A DNA stretch of 64,000 nucleotides from Flavobacteriaceae bacterium (GCA_029243385.1 JAQWSC010000015.1:1-64000); one strand, 5' to 3'; positions 16,599 to 25,771 are shown, counted from the first letter of the stretch. Program-made: numbers and translations. Notes: generated by a model not told the origin, from the letters alone.

Positions 16599-18770
16599 AT
16601 GAAAAATTCTTTTTTACTAACATTTTTAGTGACATCTGGCTGGATGTACGCACAAAGCACACCGACAGATTCTATTCAAAAACCAACCTTTGAGTTGGAA
16701 GAAGTAACGGTGGCTGCTGTTCGTGTTGACACCAATTCGCCAGTAACCTTTTCCAATTTATCCAAAAAAGAGTTGTCTCGACGAAATTTAGGTCAAGACA
16801 TTCCGATTTTGATGAAGTATCTTCCGGGTGTTGTAACGACTTCTGATGCCGGAGCAGGAGTCGGATACACAGGAATTCGTGTTCGTGGTAGTGATGCTAC
16901 CCGGGTCAACGTGACTTTAAATGGAATTCCACTTAATGATTCTGAATCTCATGGAGTGTGGTGGGTAAATATGCCCGATTTTGCATCTTCTACAGAGAGT
17001 CTACAACTGCAAAGAGGAGTCGGAACATCCACTAACGGTTCTGGAGCATTTGGAGCGAGCCTCAATCTACTTACCGATGCGGTGGCAACAAAGCCTGGAG
17101 TTGAATTGTCCAATTCTTTGGGAAGTTTTAATACGCTTAAATCTACGCTCAAATTTACAACCGGACTGCTTAACAATCGGATTGAATTTTCTGGCCGTCT
17201 GTCTTCCATTCAATCGGATGGATATATTGATAGAGCGACTTCAGATTTAAAATCGTTTTTTCTTCAAGCGGCTTATTTGGATGACAATACTTTAGTAAAA
17301 GCCTTGGCGTTTGGAGGACATGAAATTACCTATCAGTCTTGGAATGGTATCGAAGACAAAGAAATATTACGTACCCATCGAACCTATAATTCGGCAGGGC
17401 AATACACAAACGAGGACGGCAACGTTGAATTTTATGATAATGAAGTAGATAATTACAAACAAGATCATTTTCAATTGCATTGGAATCAAAAATGGAACGC
17501 CCTGATAAGCACTAACGTCGCATTACATTACACATATGGAAGAGGGTTTTATGAACAATACAAAGAAGATCAACCTTTTTCAGAATACAATTTGACTTCA
17601 ATTACGCTAGGTTCAACAGTTTTAAATACCACAGACTTGATCCGACGAAAATGGCTAGATAATGATTTTTATGGAGCTACTGTTTCGATGAATTATACCA
17701 CATCATTTGCTGATTGGACTTTGGGGGGCTCTTTAAACAGCTACAAAGGAGATCATTTTGGGCAAGTAATTTGGGCACGTAACGCTAGTAATAGTGAGAT
17801 TCGCCATCGATATTATGATAATTTTGGAAACAAAAAGGAGGTGAATACTTTTTCAAAACTTGAGTTTCAATTTGCGAGCCAGTGGCGCGGATTTTTGGAT
17901 CTCCAGTATCGTTGGGTAAACTACGAAGCGAATGGATTCAAAGATAAAGAGGTCGATAAGTCCTTTGATTTTTTCAACCCCAAAGCAGGAGTAACGTTTA
18001 ACTTAAATACGAACAACCATTTCTACGCATCCTATGCAAGTGCCCAAAGAGAGCCAAATCGAACGGATTACGAAAACGGAAATCCAGTATCTGAAACGCT
18101 GGATGATTTTGAATTGGGCTGGCGTTTTCAATCGGGTAGGTCTAGAATCAACACCAATGTGTATTACATGAAATACCAAGATCAATTGGTATTAACGGGA
18201 GCCATCGATGACGTTGGAGCTCCTATTCGTGCCAATGTTGGAGACAGCTTTCGACTGGGACTTGAAATAGACGCTCTGATTGCGCTTACAAATCAGTGGA
18301 CAATACATCCCACAGTAGCTGTGAGTAATAATAAAAACAAAAACTACGTTTTTAAGCGAGATGGTAAAATAGAGGCGTTGGGCGACACCCATATTTCGTT
18401 TTCTCCTGAAATTGTCGTTTCCAACGCAATTCAATATCAACCCTCCAATCCGTTGCAATTATCGTTTCTTACAAAATATGTTGGCGAGCAATATTTGGGC
18501 AATATAGACTCCAAAAATTCCGTTTTGGATGCCTATGCAATTAACGATCTGAGCGTTCAATATCGGTGGAATTTTGCTTCATTGATTGATAGTTTGGAGC
18601 TCAACCTTTTGGTCAATAACATTTTTGATGTAAACTATATTTCCAACGGATACTTTTATACATATGACGACAATTGGTCACAACCCAATGAAATTAAAAC
18701 TATTGAAGGTACAGGGTACTATCCACAAGCAGGGCGAAACTTTTTATTGGGGATTACGCTAAAAATTTAA
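16599..18770 (+). CDS. TonB-dependent receptor under TPP riboswitch control, probable thiamine receptor
   Basis: A 723-residue outer-membrane receptor. The signal peptide ends at SGWMYAQ (about 19). The plug is at about 35-160 with IRVRGSDATRVNVTLNGIP, VWWVNMPDFAS and LQLQRGVGTSTNGSGAFGASLN. A long barrel ends in the Phe/Leu-rich LLGITLKI. The TPP riboswitch directly upstream makes thiamine, or its phosphate or precursor, the likely ligand, consistent with the thiamine-type genes before it. The protein is complete. Its 3' end overlaps the convergent lipoprotein gene by four bases. Confidence 0.88.
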   Translation: MKNSFLLTFLVTSGWMYAQSTPTDSIQKPTFELEEVTVAAVRVDTNSPVTFSNLSKKELSRRNLGQDIPILMKYLPGVVTTSDAGAGVGYTGIRVRGSDATRVNVTLNGIPLNDSESHGVWWVNMPDFASSTESLQLQRGVGTSTNGSGAFGASLNLLTDAVATKPGVELSNSLGSFNTLKSTLKFTTGLLNNRIEFSGRLSSIQSDGYIDRATSDLKSFFLQAAYLDDNTLVKALAFGGHEITYQSWNGIEDKEILRTHRTYNSAGQYTNEDGNVEFYDNEVDNYKQDHFQLHWNQKWNALISTNVALHYTYGRGFYEQYKEDQPFSEYNLTSITLGSTVLNTTDLIRRKWLDNDFYGATVSMNYTTSFADWTLGGSLNSYKGDHFGQVIWARNASNSEIRHRYYDNFGNKKEVNTFSKLEFQFASQWRGFLDLQYRWVNYEANGFKDKEVDKSFDFFNPKAGVTFNLNTNNHFYASYASAQREPNRTDYENGNPVSETLDDFELGWRFQSGRSRINTNVYYMKYQDQLVLTGAIDDVGAPIRANVGDSFRLGLEIDALIALTNQWTIHPTVAVSNNKNKNYVFKRDGKIEALGDTHISFSPEIVVSNAIQYQPSNPLQLSFLTKYVGEQYLGNIDSKNSVLDAYAINDLSVQYRWNFASLIDSLELNLLVNNIFDVNYISNGYFYTYDDNWSQPNEIKTIEGTGYYPQAGRNFLLGITLKI

Positions 18771-19204
18771 TTAGAAATGATAATCGTATTTCCGTTTTTT
18801 CGAGTGCGGTAATTTAGTAAAGTATATAACTTGGTATCGGATGAGTTTTCAGTCAAAATTTGTCCGGTAGCAAGGCTGTACTCATAGTCTTCACAATTGC
18901 ACTGGCTCAACACACCGACTATTTCCATAGTTGAACAGCTGTTGGGAATATGATTGGGACAACTAGCTTCCCATGCCAAAAATTGATCATTCAAGTTAAA
19001 AATCATTAGCCCTCTTATTCCGCCTTGTGCAATATATTGCGTTCCTCCCGAAAACCGAAGATTGTCGTATTGTGGAAGGTTTAGATTGATGGGATATTCA
19101 AAAGAAATCTCTGTTAAATAAGGATTCCGCTCTACTGTGCTTTCATCGCAACTCAAAAGGAGTCCTGAAATCAGCAATAGAATGAATGGAATTGAAACTT
19201 TCAT
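18767..19204 (-). CDS. Lipoprotein with a Rieske-like fold lacking the usual cluster ligands
   Basis: A 145-residue lipoprotein (lipobox LLLSC, Cys19). The order of its segments resembles a Rieske ferredoxin domain: GIRGLMIFNLNDQFLAWEASCPNH, then CNCEDYEYSLATGQI. The cluster motifs should be CxH and CxxH; here they read CPNH (82-85) and CNCED (from 102). A normal 2Fe-2S site is therefore unlikely, though four Cys plus a His could still bind metal. I do not recognise a named family. It is convergent with the thiamine-type TonB receptor. Confidence 0.6.
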   Translation of the reverse strand: MKVSIPFILLLISGLLLSCDESTVERNPYLTEISFEYPINLNLPQYDNLRFSGGTQYIAQGGIRGLMIFNLNDQFLAWEASCPNHIPNSCSTMEIVGVLSQCNCEDYEYSLATGQILTENSSDTKLYTLLNYRTRKNGNTIIISN

Positions 19205-19311
19205 GAGATATTGGATTTACTAACAAAGTAACGTCAAAATTTAATTATTTCGTACATTTGTTTGAAATCCTGTTCGTTAGCGAGGGATTTTTGTGTTTAA
19301 AAACAGTCGTT

Positions 19312-19785
19312 ATGAGCAACATATCTTACTACACCGCAGAAGGACTTAAAAAATTAAGAGACGAACTTAATCATCTCAAAGACATTGAACGCCCCAAAGC
19401 ATCTCAAGCGATTGCTGAGGCAAGGGACAAAGGGGATTTGAGTGAAAACGCTGAATACGATGCTGCCAAAGAAGCTCAAGGTTTACTCGAACTCAAAATA
19501 GCCAAGCTGGAGGAAATTTATGCCGGCGCGCGGCTTATTGATGAATCACAATTGGACACCTCAAAAGCGTTGGTTCTTTCACAAGTTAAAATTAAAAACC
19601 TAAACAACGGAATGGAAATGTCCTATACGTTGGTTGCGGAAAGTGAAGCAGATTTGAAATCTGGAAAAATATCCGTGAATTCTCCTATTGGAAAAGGACT
19701 ACTCGGGAAATCTGTTGGCGAAATCGCTGAGGTTAAAGTTCCTAACGGAATCTTAAAATTTGAAATTCTCTCCATACAACGATAA
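19312..19785 (+). CDS. greA: Transcription elongation factor GreA
   Basis: GreA rescues backtracked RNA polymerase by stimulating transcript cleavage. The 157-residue protein has the N-terminal coiled coil (ISYYTAEGLKKLRDELNHLK) with the acidic tip DLSENAEYDAAKEAQG. The C-terminal FKBP-like domain follows (SPIGKGLLGKSVGEIAEV). I chose the ATG at 19312 because MSNISYYT is the family N-terminus; the 18 codons upstream are leader. The HIT-family gene follows after 3 bp. Confidence 0.95.
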   Translation: MSNISYYTAEGLKKLRDELNHLKDIERPKASQAIAEARDKGDLSENAEYDAAKEAQGLLELKIAKLEEIYAGARLIDESQLDTSKALVLSQVKIKNLNNGMEMSYTLVAESEADLKSGKISVNSPIGKGLLGKSVGEIAEVKVPNGILKFEILSIQR

Positions 19786-19788
19786 ATA

Positions 19789-20178
19789 ATGGCAACTGTT
19801 TTCACAAAGATTATTACAGGAGAAATACCCTGTTATAAAGTTCATGAAAATGAACACTTCATAGCGTTTTTAGACATCAACCCCAACGCCAAAGGACATA
19901 CTCTTTGTGTTCCCAAAAAAGAAACAAACAAACTTTTTGATCTCGACGCTTCAGAATATACCGCTCTAATGAATTTTTCAAGAGAAGTAGCTCTTGCACT
20001 TCGAAAAACCATACCCTGTTTGCGAATAGGAATGTCTGTAATTGGGCTAGAAGTTCCTCATGTTCACGTTCACTTGATTCCTCTTCACAGCATGGAAAAT
20101 GCAACTTTTCAACACAAAGTAGCACTTAACCCTGAAGAATTCGAAGAGTTAGCTATTCAGATTCGACAGCATCTTTAG
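19789..20178 (+). CDS. HIT family nucleotide hydrolase
   Basis: A 129-residue histidine-triad protein that acts on nucleotide phosphoramidates or dinucleoside polyphosphates. It has the N-terminal VFTKIITGEIPCYKVHE, FLDINPNAKGHTL and the triad HVHVHLIPL. It forms an operon with greA, an arrangement common in Bacteroidota. The last 26 bases overlap the 3' end of the convergent histidine kinase gene. Confidence 0.93.
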   Translation: MATVFTKIITGEIPCYKVHENEHFIAFLDINPNAKGHTLCVPKKETNKLFDLDASEYTALMNFSREVALALRKTIPCLRIGMSVIGLEVPHVHVHLIPLHSMENATFQHKVALNPEEFEELAIQIRQHL

Positions 20179-21343
20179 CCATTAATTTCAGCATAATTTC
20201 CATAGTAGTTCCCTTTTCTGGATGAGTTTCCTGAAGGCGTAAAAATCCGTTGTGATAATCTTCTACAATTCTTTTTGCTAATGACAATCCCAAACCCCAA
20301 CCTCTTTTTTTGTTGGTCACACCCGGAGAAAAAATGGCTTTTTGCAGGTGTTTAGGAATTCCAAATCCCGTATCGGAAATCATAATTTTAATGAAATGAT
20401 CTTGAACTTTGGTTCTAACCCGAATTGTACCTTCTCCTTGCATGGCGTCGATACCATTTTTAATCAAATTTTCAATTACCCAGCCGTACAAAGGGCTGCA
20501 AAGCGGAGTAAAATATTTTTGATCGGGAAGGTTGATTTCAAAGGATATTAAAGAAGAACTTCGTTCCATCAAATAGGTTACTACAGATTGAGTTTCTTGA
20601 ACAATATCTGTTGGAATAAGAGTTGGGTTTGAACCGATTTTTGAAAAACGATCTGTAATGGTCTCCAATCTTTCCAAATCTTTTTTCATAGAATTAAGGG
20701 CCTCTTTTGATATTTTTTCCGATTCCAGAAGTGTTATCCATCCCATTAAAGACGAAAGCGGTGTCCCAATTTGATGCGCAGTTTCTTTTGCCATTCCTGT
20801 CCATAATTTATTTTGAATGGCCACTCGAGAGGTTTTATAAAAGACAAATAAGATGGTTGCAAACACCAAAACAATCGAAAACAACGCAAGGGGGTACAAT
20901 CGAATTTTTTTTAGCAAAGCTGAATGTCCATAATACAGGGTTTGATCGACATCCGAACCGTATCGAATTCGAATAGGAGGATTTTCAACACGGATGCGTT
21001 TTAGTATTGATTTCAAATAAGTAGAATCGTTTTTTACGGCACGCTTTTCATCAATATTACTAAAACGAAGAATTTTCCCTTGTTCATCAACTAGGATCAT
21101 GGGATTTTTATTGTTCTCGGTCAAAATTTTGAAAGAGACTTCCCCAATGTTGGAATTTAAATCGGTGGTTTTTAGCAATTCTTTCTGAGCCAAAGCCCAC
21201 AATTCCATGCGTTGTCTTTCGTCTTCTTTACTAGAAGCAATCAGTCGGCTGGTATTCCATAGAATCAACCCAACAATCAGAATAGAACCTATGATAAGAA
21301 GCCCTCTCCATAAACTATCCGACGATTTTTGAAAGAATTTCAT
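20153..21343 (-). CDS. Membrane sensor histidine kinase
   Basis: A 396-residue kinase. TM1 is at about 14-36, then a periplasmic sensor of about 110 residues, TM2 at about 150-168, an HisKA-like H-box KETAHQIGTPLSSLMGW (His190) and an HATPase domain with N (ENLIKNGIDAM), DTGFGIP and GWGLGLSLAKRIV motifs. No response regulator is adjacent, so it is an orphan kinase here. The H-box spelling AHQIGTPLSSL is typical of a Bacteroidota kinase group. It is convergent with the HIT gene. Confidence 0.9.
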   Translation of the reverse strand: MKFFQKSSDSLWRGLLIIGSILIVGLILWNTSRLIASSKEDERQRMELWALAQKELLKTTDLNSNIGEVSFKILTENNKNPMILVDEQGKILRFSNIDEKRAVKNDSTYLKSILKRIRVENPPIRIRYGSDVDQTLYYGHSALLKKIRLYPLALFSIVLVFATILFVFYKTSRVAIQNKLWTGMAKETAHQIGTPLSSLMGWITLLESEKISKEALNSMKKDLERLETITDRFSKIGSNPTLIPTDIVQETQSVVTYLMERSSSLISFEINLPDQKYFTPLCSPLYGWVIENLIKNGIDAMQGEGTIRVRTKVQDHFIKIMISDTGFGIPKHLQKAIFSPGVTNKKRGWGLGLSLAKRIVEDYHNGFLRLQETHPEKGTTMEIMLKLMAKDAVESE

Positions 21344-21431
21344 ACGATTATTATTTGCTAATATAACAGAATTAAATTTAGTTAAGTGTTCTTAAAAAAA
21401 TGTATTTTTGTGTGCATCAATTATAATTACC

Positions 21432-21809
21432 ATGGAAATTACAGGCAAAATAAAACTCATTGACCAAACCAAAGAATACGGATCCAAAGGATTTAAAAAA
21501 CGTGAATTGGTTATCACCACAGAAGAACAATATCCTCAATCAATTTTGGTAGAATTTGTTCAAGACAAATGCGAATTACTCAATGCTTTTGCTGTGGGGC
21601 AATCGGTAAAAATAGGAATCAATTTACGTGGAAGAGAATGGGTAAACCCTCAGGGCGAAACCAAATATTTCAATTCCATTCAAGGATGGCGTATTGAAAA
21701 TATGGGAGCCCCTCAAGGCACCCCCGATTTACCACCAACTCCTCCTGCTGAAGCCTTTGAACCGGCTACAGACCTTAACAGCACTGAGCCCGACGACTTG
21801 CCGTTCTAA
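21432..21809 (+). CDS. DUF3127 protein with SSB-like acidic tail
   Basis: A 125-residue protein of the Bacteroidota family DUF3127. It is small and beta-rich, with an OB-like core (MEITGKIKLIDQTKEYGSKGF, INLRGREWVNPQGETKYFN). A Pro-rich linker then leads to the ending EPDDLPF. That C-terminus is the same as the protein-recruitment tail of the SSB encoded at 6736. This suggests single-strand DNA binding or recruitment to the same partners; that is inference. A TATTTTTG box 30 bp upstream is a likely promoter element. I chose the ATG at 21432. Confidence 0.85.
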   Translation: MEITGKIKLIDQTKEYGSKGFKKRELVITTEEQYPQSILVEFVQDKCELLNAFAVGQSVKIGINLRGREWVNPQGETKYFNSIQGWRIENMGAPQGTPDLPPTPPAEAFEPATDLNSTEPDDLPF

Positions 21810-21898
21810 TTGCTTTTCTGTTCTGATTTATATCTAGCGGAGTTCTTTTTTTGCAATCACCTCTATTTTAGGTAAATTAGAGGCAATTAATAACCCCT

Positions 21899-22534
21899 AT
21901 GTTTGAACTTTCAGAGCGTTTCGAATTTCCTTCTCCTAATTCAGCCGATTCACAAGGAATTGTAGCTGTGGGTGGCGACTTGAATCCAAAACGTGTTTTA
22001 TTAGCCTATCAACAGGGAATTTTTCCATGGTTTGAACAAGATGATTTTTTGATTTGGTGGAGCCCCGATCCAAGAATGGTTCTGTATTTAGAAAATCTAA
22101 AAATTTCCAAAAGCATGCGCCAGTTGCTTCGCAAAAACCCTTTTGAAGTAACTTTCAATAAAGCTTTTTCTGAGGTAGTTAAATCGTGTGCAAAAGTAAA
22201 ACGATTTGGCCAAACAGGGACATGGATTACCCCTGGATTGATGAACGCTTATCAAGAACTTCACGAACAAGGAGATGCTTTTTCTGTAGAGGTGTGGCAA
22301 CACGGAAACTTGGTTGGAGGATTGTACGGAATTGACGTAGATCCTGTTTTTTGTGGTGAAAGTATGTTTTCGAAGGTAAGCAACGCCAGTAAAGTAGCAT
22401 TGATTTATTTGGTTCGAGAACTCAAAAAACAACATTACAAACTTATAGATTGTCAAGTACCCACCGCTCATTTGGCAAGCATGGGAGCCGAAGCAATTTC
22501 CAGAGAGAAATTTTTAAGTTATCTCAACAACTAA
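21899..22534 (+). CDS. aat: Leucyl/phenylalanyl-tRNA-protein transferase
   Basis: Aat adds Leu or Phe to N-terminal Lys or Arg, marking proteins for ClpS/ClpAP (N-degron) breakdown. The 211-residue protein has GIVAVGGDLNPKRVLLAYQQGIFPWF, WWSPDPRMVL, FGQTGTWITPGLMNAY and the GGLYGIDVDPVFCGESMFS core, all typical. It is convergent with tag, overlapping by four bases. A 90-bp AT-rich leader separates it from the DUF3127 gene. Confidence 0.95.
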   Translation: MFELSERFEFPSPNSADSQGIVAVGGDLNPKRVLLAYQQGIFPWFEQDDFLIWWSPDPRMVLYLENLKISKSMRQLLRKNPFEVTFNKAFSEVVKSCAKVKRFGQTGTWITPGLMNAYQELHEQGDAFSVEVWQHGNLVGGLYGIDVDPVFCGESMFSKVSNASKVALIYLVRELKKQHYKLIDCQVPTAHLASMGAEAISREKFLSYLNN

Positions 22535-23094
22535 GTCAACTCTTGGTGTCGAAAACAACTGGTTAGGTGATCATTGACCATTCCCGTGGCTTGCATGTGT
22601 GCATACACTACCGTAGATCCAACAAATTTGAACCCTCGCTTTTTCAGGTCTTTACTTATGCGATCTGATAGGGCTGTGTTGGCAGGAACTTCTTCCATCT
22701 TCTTATACGTATTTTGAATCGGTTTTCCATGTACAAATCCCCAAATATAATTACTAAAACTTCCAAACTCTTTTTGAATATGGATAAAAGACTGTGCGTT
22801 TGTTACAGCGAATTTGATTTTGAGACGATTGCGAATAATATTGGCATTTTGTAGGAGTGCCTCTAATTTTGTAGTGTCGTAAAGCGCTATTTTTTGATAA
22901 TCAAAACCATCAAAAGCTTTTCGAAAATGTTCTCTTTTTCGCAAAATGGTAATCCAGCTTAATCCCGCTTGAAAGGTTTCAAGAATCAAAAATTCAAAAA
23001 GGGTAGCATCGTCATAAACAGGAGTGCCCCATTCCAAATCGTGGTAAGTTTCGTAGAGTGAGTCGCCTTCACACCACGAGCATCGTTGTTTCAT
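22531..23094 (-). CDS. tag: DNA-3-methyladenine glycosylase I
   Basis: Tag removes 3-methyladenine from alkylated DNA. The 187-residue protein has the N-terminal zinc-snap residues and active region RCSWCEGDSLYETYHDLEWGTP, FEFLILETFQAGLSWITIL, and the late HLTSCFRHQEL. It ends against aat. It may be transcribed alone: truB is 60 bp upstream of its own stop and on the same strand, but reads away behind it. Another alkylation-related gene, an Atl protein, lies at 40761. Confidence 0.94.
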   Translation of the reverse strand: MKQRCSWCEGDSLYETYHDLEWGTPVYDDATLFEFLILETFQAGLSWITILRKREHFRKAFDGFDYQKIALYDTTKLEALLQNANIIRNRLKIKFAVTNAQSFIHIQKEFGSFSNYIWGFVHGKPIQNTYKKMEEVPANTALSDRISKDLKKRGFKFVGSTVVYAHMQATGMVNDHLTSCFRHQELT

Positions 23095-23154
23095 CTCTTT
23101 TTATTTTGGGAATAGAAAGATACTAAATTTTTAAAACAGAAAATCGAATGATGA

Positions 23155-23856
23155 TTATACCCCTTCGTTTTTCAGATGCTTTTCAAAAGCTTCAAGCGTC
23201 ATAGCATCTTTTATATTATATGTGCCAATACGTGTTCTACGAAGTGCCGTAAGGTGCGCTCCAGAGTCTAGCGACTTACCAAAATCATGCGCCAAAGACC
23301 GAATGTACGTTCCTTTGCCGCAACAAATAGTAAGAGCAACTTCAGGAATATCAATTCGAGTAACATCCATAGATACAATCGAAACAGTTCTGGTAGGAAT
23401 CTCAACCGCTTCTTCTGCACGCGCATATTCATAAAGTCGTTTTCCGTCTTTTTTTAATGCCGAAAATATAGGGGGTTTCTGTTGAATATCTCCTATAAAA
23501 GTGGCTGCTACGTCTTTTATTTTTTGATTTGTAATATGATTGATTTCAAATGACTGATCGATCTTGGTTTCCAGATCGTATGAGGGTGTGGTAGCTCCCA
23601 AACAAAATGTTGCGTCGTATTCTTTTTCTTGTCCTTGAAGCTCTTGTATTTTTTTGGTAAACTTACCTGTACAAATCAAAAGTAATCCTGATGCTAACGG
23701 GTCGAGAGTTCCTGCGTGTCCCACTTTAATTTTTTTAAGTTGAAACTGTTGCCGAATGAGCCAACGAATTTTGTGAACCGCCTGAAAGGAGGTCCATTCA
23801 AGAGGTTTATCTATAAGCAGCAATTTGCCTTCCAAAAAATCTTCTTTTTGAAACAT
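23155..23856 (-). CDS. truB: tRNA pseudouridine(55) synthase
   Basis: TruB makes pseudouridine 55 in the tRNA T-loop. The 233-residue protein starts LEGKLLLIDKPLEWTSFQAV and has the catalytic motif GHAGTLDPLASGLL with its aspartate. KPPIFSALKKDGKRLYEYAR and the GTYIRSLAHDFG segment follow. The C-terminal PUA part is minimal. It is the last gene of a minus-strand operon ftsX-DUF3098-uppP-truB, starting 3 bp after uppP. Confidence 0.95.
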   Translation of the reverse strand: MFQKEDFLEGKLLLIDKPLEWTSFQAVHKIRWLIRQQFQLKKIKVGHAGTLDPLASGLLLICTGKFTKKIQELQGQEKEYDATFCLGATTPSYDLETKIDQSFEINHITNQKIKDVAATFIGDIQQKPPIFSALKKDGKRLYEYARAEEAVEIPTRTVSIVSMDVTRIDIPEVALTICCGKGTYIRSLAHDFGKSLDSGAHLTALRRTRIGTYNIKDAMTLEAFEKHLKNEGV

Positions 23857-23859
23857 TTT

Positions 23860-24651
23860 TTATACGATTGAAAAAATAATAGCAATGAGTCCTACCAATG
23901 CGCAGTACAACCCAAAATACCGTAAACTGCTTTTTTTAACCAGAAGAATCATCCATTTACAGGCAAGAACACCTGTTATAAAAGCAGCAATAAAACCCAC
24001 TAATAAGGGAATGAAAGCAGTTTCTTGCGTCGATAAATCGCCTTCCAAGAGCGATTTTGCAATACTTCCAAAGATAAGAGGAACGACCATTAAGAAGGAA
24101 AAACGCGCGGCTCGTTCTCTATCAATACCTAATAATACCGAAGTGGCAATCGTAGCACCGCTTCTAGAAATTCCAGGAAGAATAGCAACTGCTTGCGCAA
24201 TTCCAATTCCTAAGGCATGCATATTGGACACTTCTTTGACCGTTTTTTTAGCTCGATCTGCCACCATCAATAATGTTGCAGTGATGCACAACATCAAACC
24301 AATAAGCAATATATTTTCACTAAAAAGCTGTTCGATTTGACTTTCAAAAAACAGCCCGACCAATGTGGCAGGAATCATTGAAATTATAATATTAAGGGAA
24401 AATTTACTGGAATCGTTCCATTGAAAAGCAAACAATCCTAGTATAATTTCAGCGACTTCTTTTCGAAACACCACCAAGGTACTCAGTGCAGTAGCTCCGT
24501 GAACAAAAATAGTAAACATCAAACTGTCTTTAGGCAAAGATTCGTCACCCAAAAGGAATTTCACAATTTCTAAGTGACCGCTAGATGAAACTGGCAAAAA
24601 TTCAGTGAGCCCTTGAATAATGCCTAAGATTATTGCGTCAAGTGCGCTCAT
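23860..24651 (-). CDS. uppP: Undecaprenyl-diphosphatase
   Basis: UppP (BacA) recycles the lipid carrier undecaprenyl diphosphate for peptidoglycan and other polymers in the inner membrane. The 263-residue polytopic protein has the catalytic GLTEFLPVSSSGHLEIV (from about 15) and the PGISRSGATIATSVLLG motif (about 160). The gene overlaps DUF3098 by one base, so it is cotranscribed with ftsX and truB. Confidence 0.95.
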   Translation of the reverse strand: MSALDAIILGIIQGLTEFLPVSSSGHLEIVKFLLGDESLPKDSLMFTIFVHGATALSTLVVFRKEVAEIILGLFAFQWNDSSKFSLNIIISMIPATLVGLFFESQIEQLFSENILLIGLMLCITATLLMVADRAKKTVKEVSNMHALGIGIAQAVAILPGISRSGATIATSVLLGIDRERAARFSFLMVVPLIFGSIAKSLLEGDLSTQETAFIPLLVGFIAAFITGVLACKWMILLVKKSSLRYFGLYCALVGLIAIIFSIV

Positions 24652-24890
24652 TACTTGTTTTTAGGATTGAGAAGAATGGCATAAATTTCAATGGCAAAAC
24701 CAATCAATACTAGTGTTGGAGCCAATCGAATTCTTCTAGGACTAAAAATCTCAGGATTGAAAACATTGGGATCATCACTTCCCCCTCCAGCCATTAGTAG
24801 AAACCCGAGAGCGATAAAAAAGATACCAACAAACATCCATCGGTAATTTTTGGATTGAAACAGAAATTCTTTTTTGGGCTGTTTTTTCAT
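24651..24890 (-). CDS. DUF3098 family membrane protein
   Basis: A 79-residue protein with two hydrophobic segments (MFVGIFFIALGFLLMAGGGSD and IRLAPTLVLIGFAIEIYAILL) joined by a short loop containing FNPEIFSPRRI. This matches DUF3098, a Bacteroidota family always found between ftsX and uppP. Its function is unknown; its place points to cell-envelope or division work with FtsX. I chose the ATG at 24890; longer readings in this frame are only the shadow of ftsX. Confidence 0.88.
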   Translation of the reverse strand: MKKQPKKEFLFQSKNYRWMFVGIFFIALGFLLMAGGGSDDPNVFNPEIFSPRRIRLAPTLVLIGFAIEIYAILLNPKNK

Positions 24891-24895
24891 AAGAT

Positions 24896-25771
24896 TTAAT
24901 ATAAACGATCTGTCTTTAGATTCAGATAGCGTTGGGTTGCGAAAAAAGTACTGATGGCTGTTATAACAATGCCAATTAATAGTATCGATCCAAACAACAT
25001 TGCTAGCATGGGGTAATCGTATTTTAGGTCGAGCTGTGGAAAGAGACGACTTACATATTCGATCATTGCAACAATTCCTGCTATGGCCAAACACGCACCT
25101 AATATTCCCAGTTGCATGTGCGTCCAAACAAAAGGACGTCGAATGAAGCGTTTGGTTGCTCCAACCATTTGCATGGTCTTGATAATCATTCTTTTTGAAT
25201 AAATAGCAAGACGAATGGAGCTATTGATTAACAAGATAGAAATGACCAAAAACCCACTTGAAATGACCAATATCCAAAAACTAATTCTGCGAATATTATC
25301 GTTCAGCAAACTTATCAAAGGACGGTCATACGAGACACTTTCTACATAATTTTTGGAAGACAATTCGTTGCTAATAGCCTGAATCGATTCACTATCTACA
25401 TAGGAAGCATTCAAAAAGACATCGATCGAATTTTGAAGGGGATTGTATCCTAAAAAATCCATGTAATTTTCTCCAATTTCTTTGCTGTGTTGTTCTGCAG
25501 CCTCTTGTTTGGATACAAAAGCAGCGGACTTTGTGTATTCAGCCAAAGCCAATTTCTTTTGTAACTGAGTGATTTCAATTTCTTTGGCACTGTCTTTTAA
25601 ATATACGGTTAGTGCAATTTGTTCTTTGAAATGGTTGGCAACTTTTTGGGTGTTTAAAGCCAATAAACCAAACATGCCTAAAACAAACAACACCAGCGCG
25701 ATACTTATAGTAACCGACAGATAAGAGGTTATCAACCTTCGTTTTTGGTAACGTTCAAATGAGCTTGCCAT
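24896..25771 (-). CDS. ftsX: Cell division protein FtsX
   Basis: FtsX is the permease part of the FtsEX complex, which activates septal peptidoglycan hydrolases. The 291-residue protein starts MASSFERYQKRRLITSYLSV. It has TM1 at about 20-42, a large extracytoplasmic loop (about 45-165) with KEIEITQLQKKLA and YNPLQNSIDVFLN, and three C-terminal TM segments after ASMVGATKRFIRRPFVW-like sequence. ftsE is not in the window. It is the first gene of the operon with DUF3098, uppP and truB. Confidence 0.93.
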   Translation of the reverse strand: MASSFERYQKRRLITSYLSVTISIALVLFVLGMFGLLALNTQKVANHFKEQIALTVYLKDSAKEIEITQLQKKLALAEYTKSAAFVSKQEAAEQHSKEIGENYMDFLGYNPLQNSIDVFLNASYVDSESIQAISNELSSKNYVESVSYDRPLISLLNDNIRRISFWILVISSGFLVISILLINSSIRLAIYSKRMIIKTMQMVGATKRFIRRPFVWTHMQLGILGACLAIAGIVAMIEYVSRLFPQLDLKYDYPMLAMLFGSILLIGIVITAISTFFATQRYLNLKTDRLY

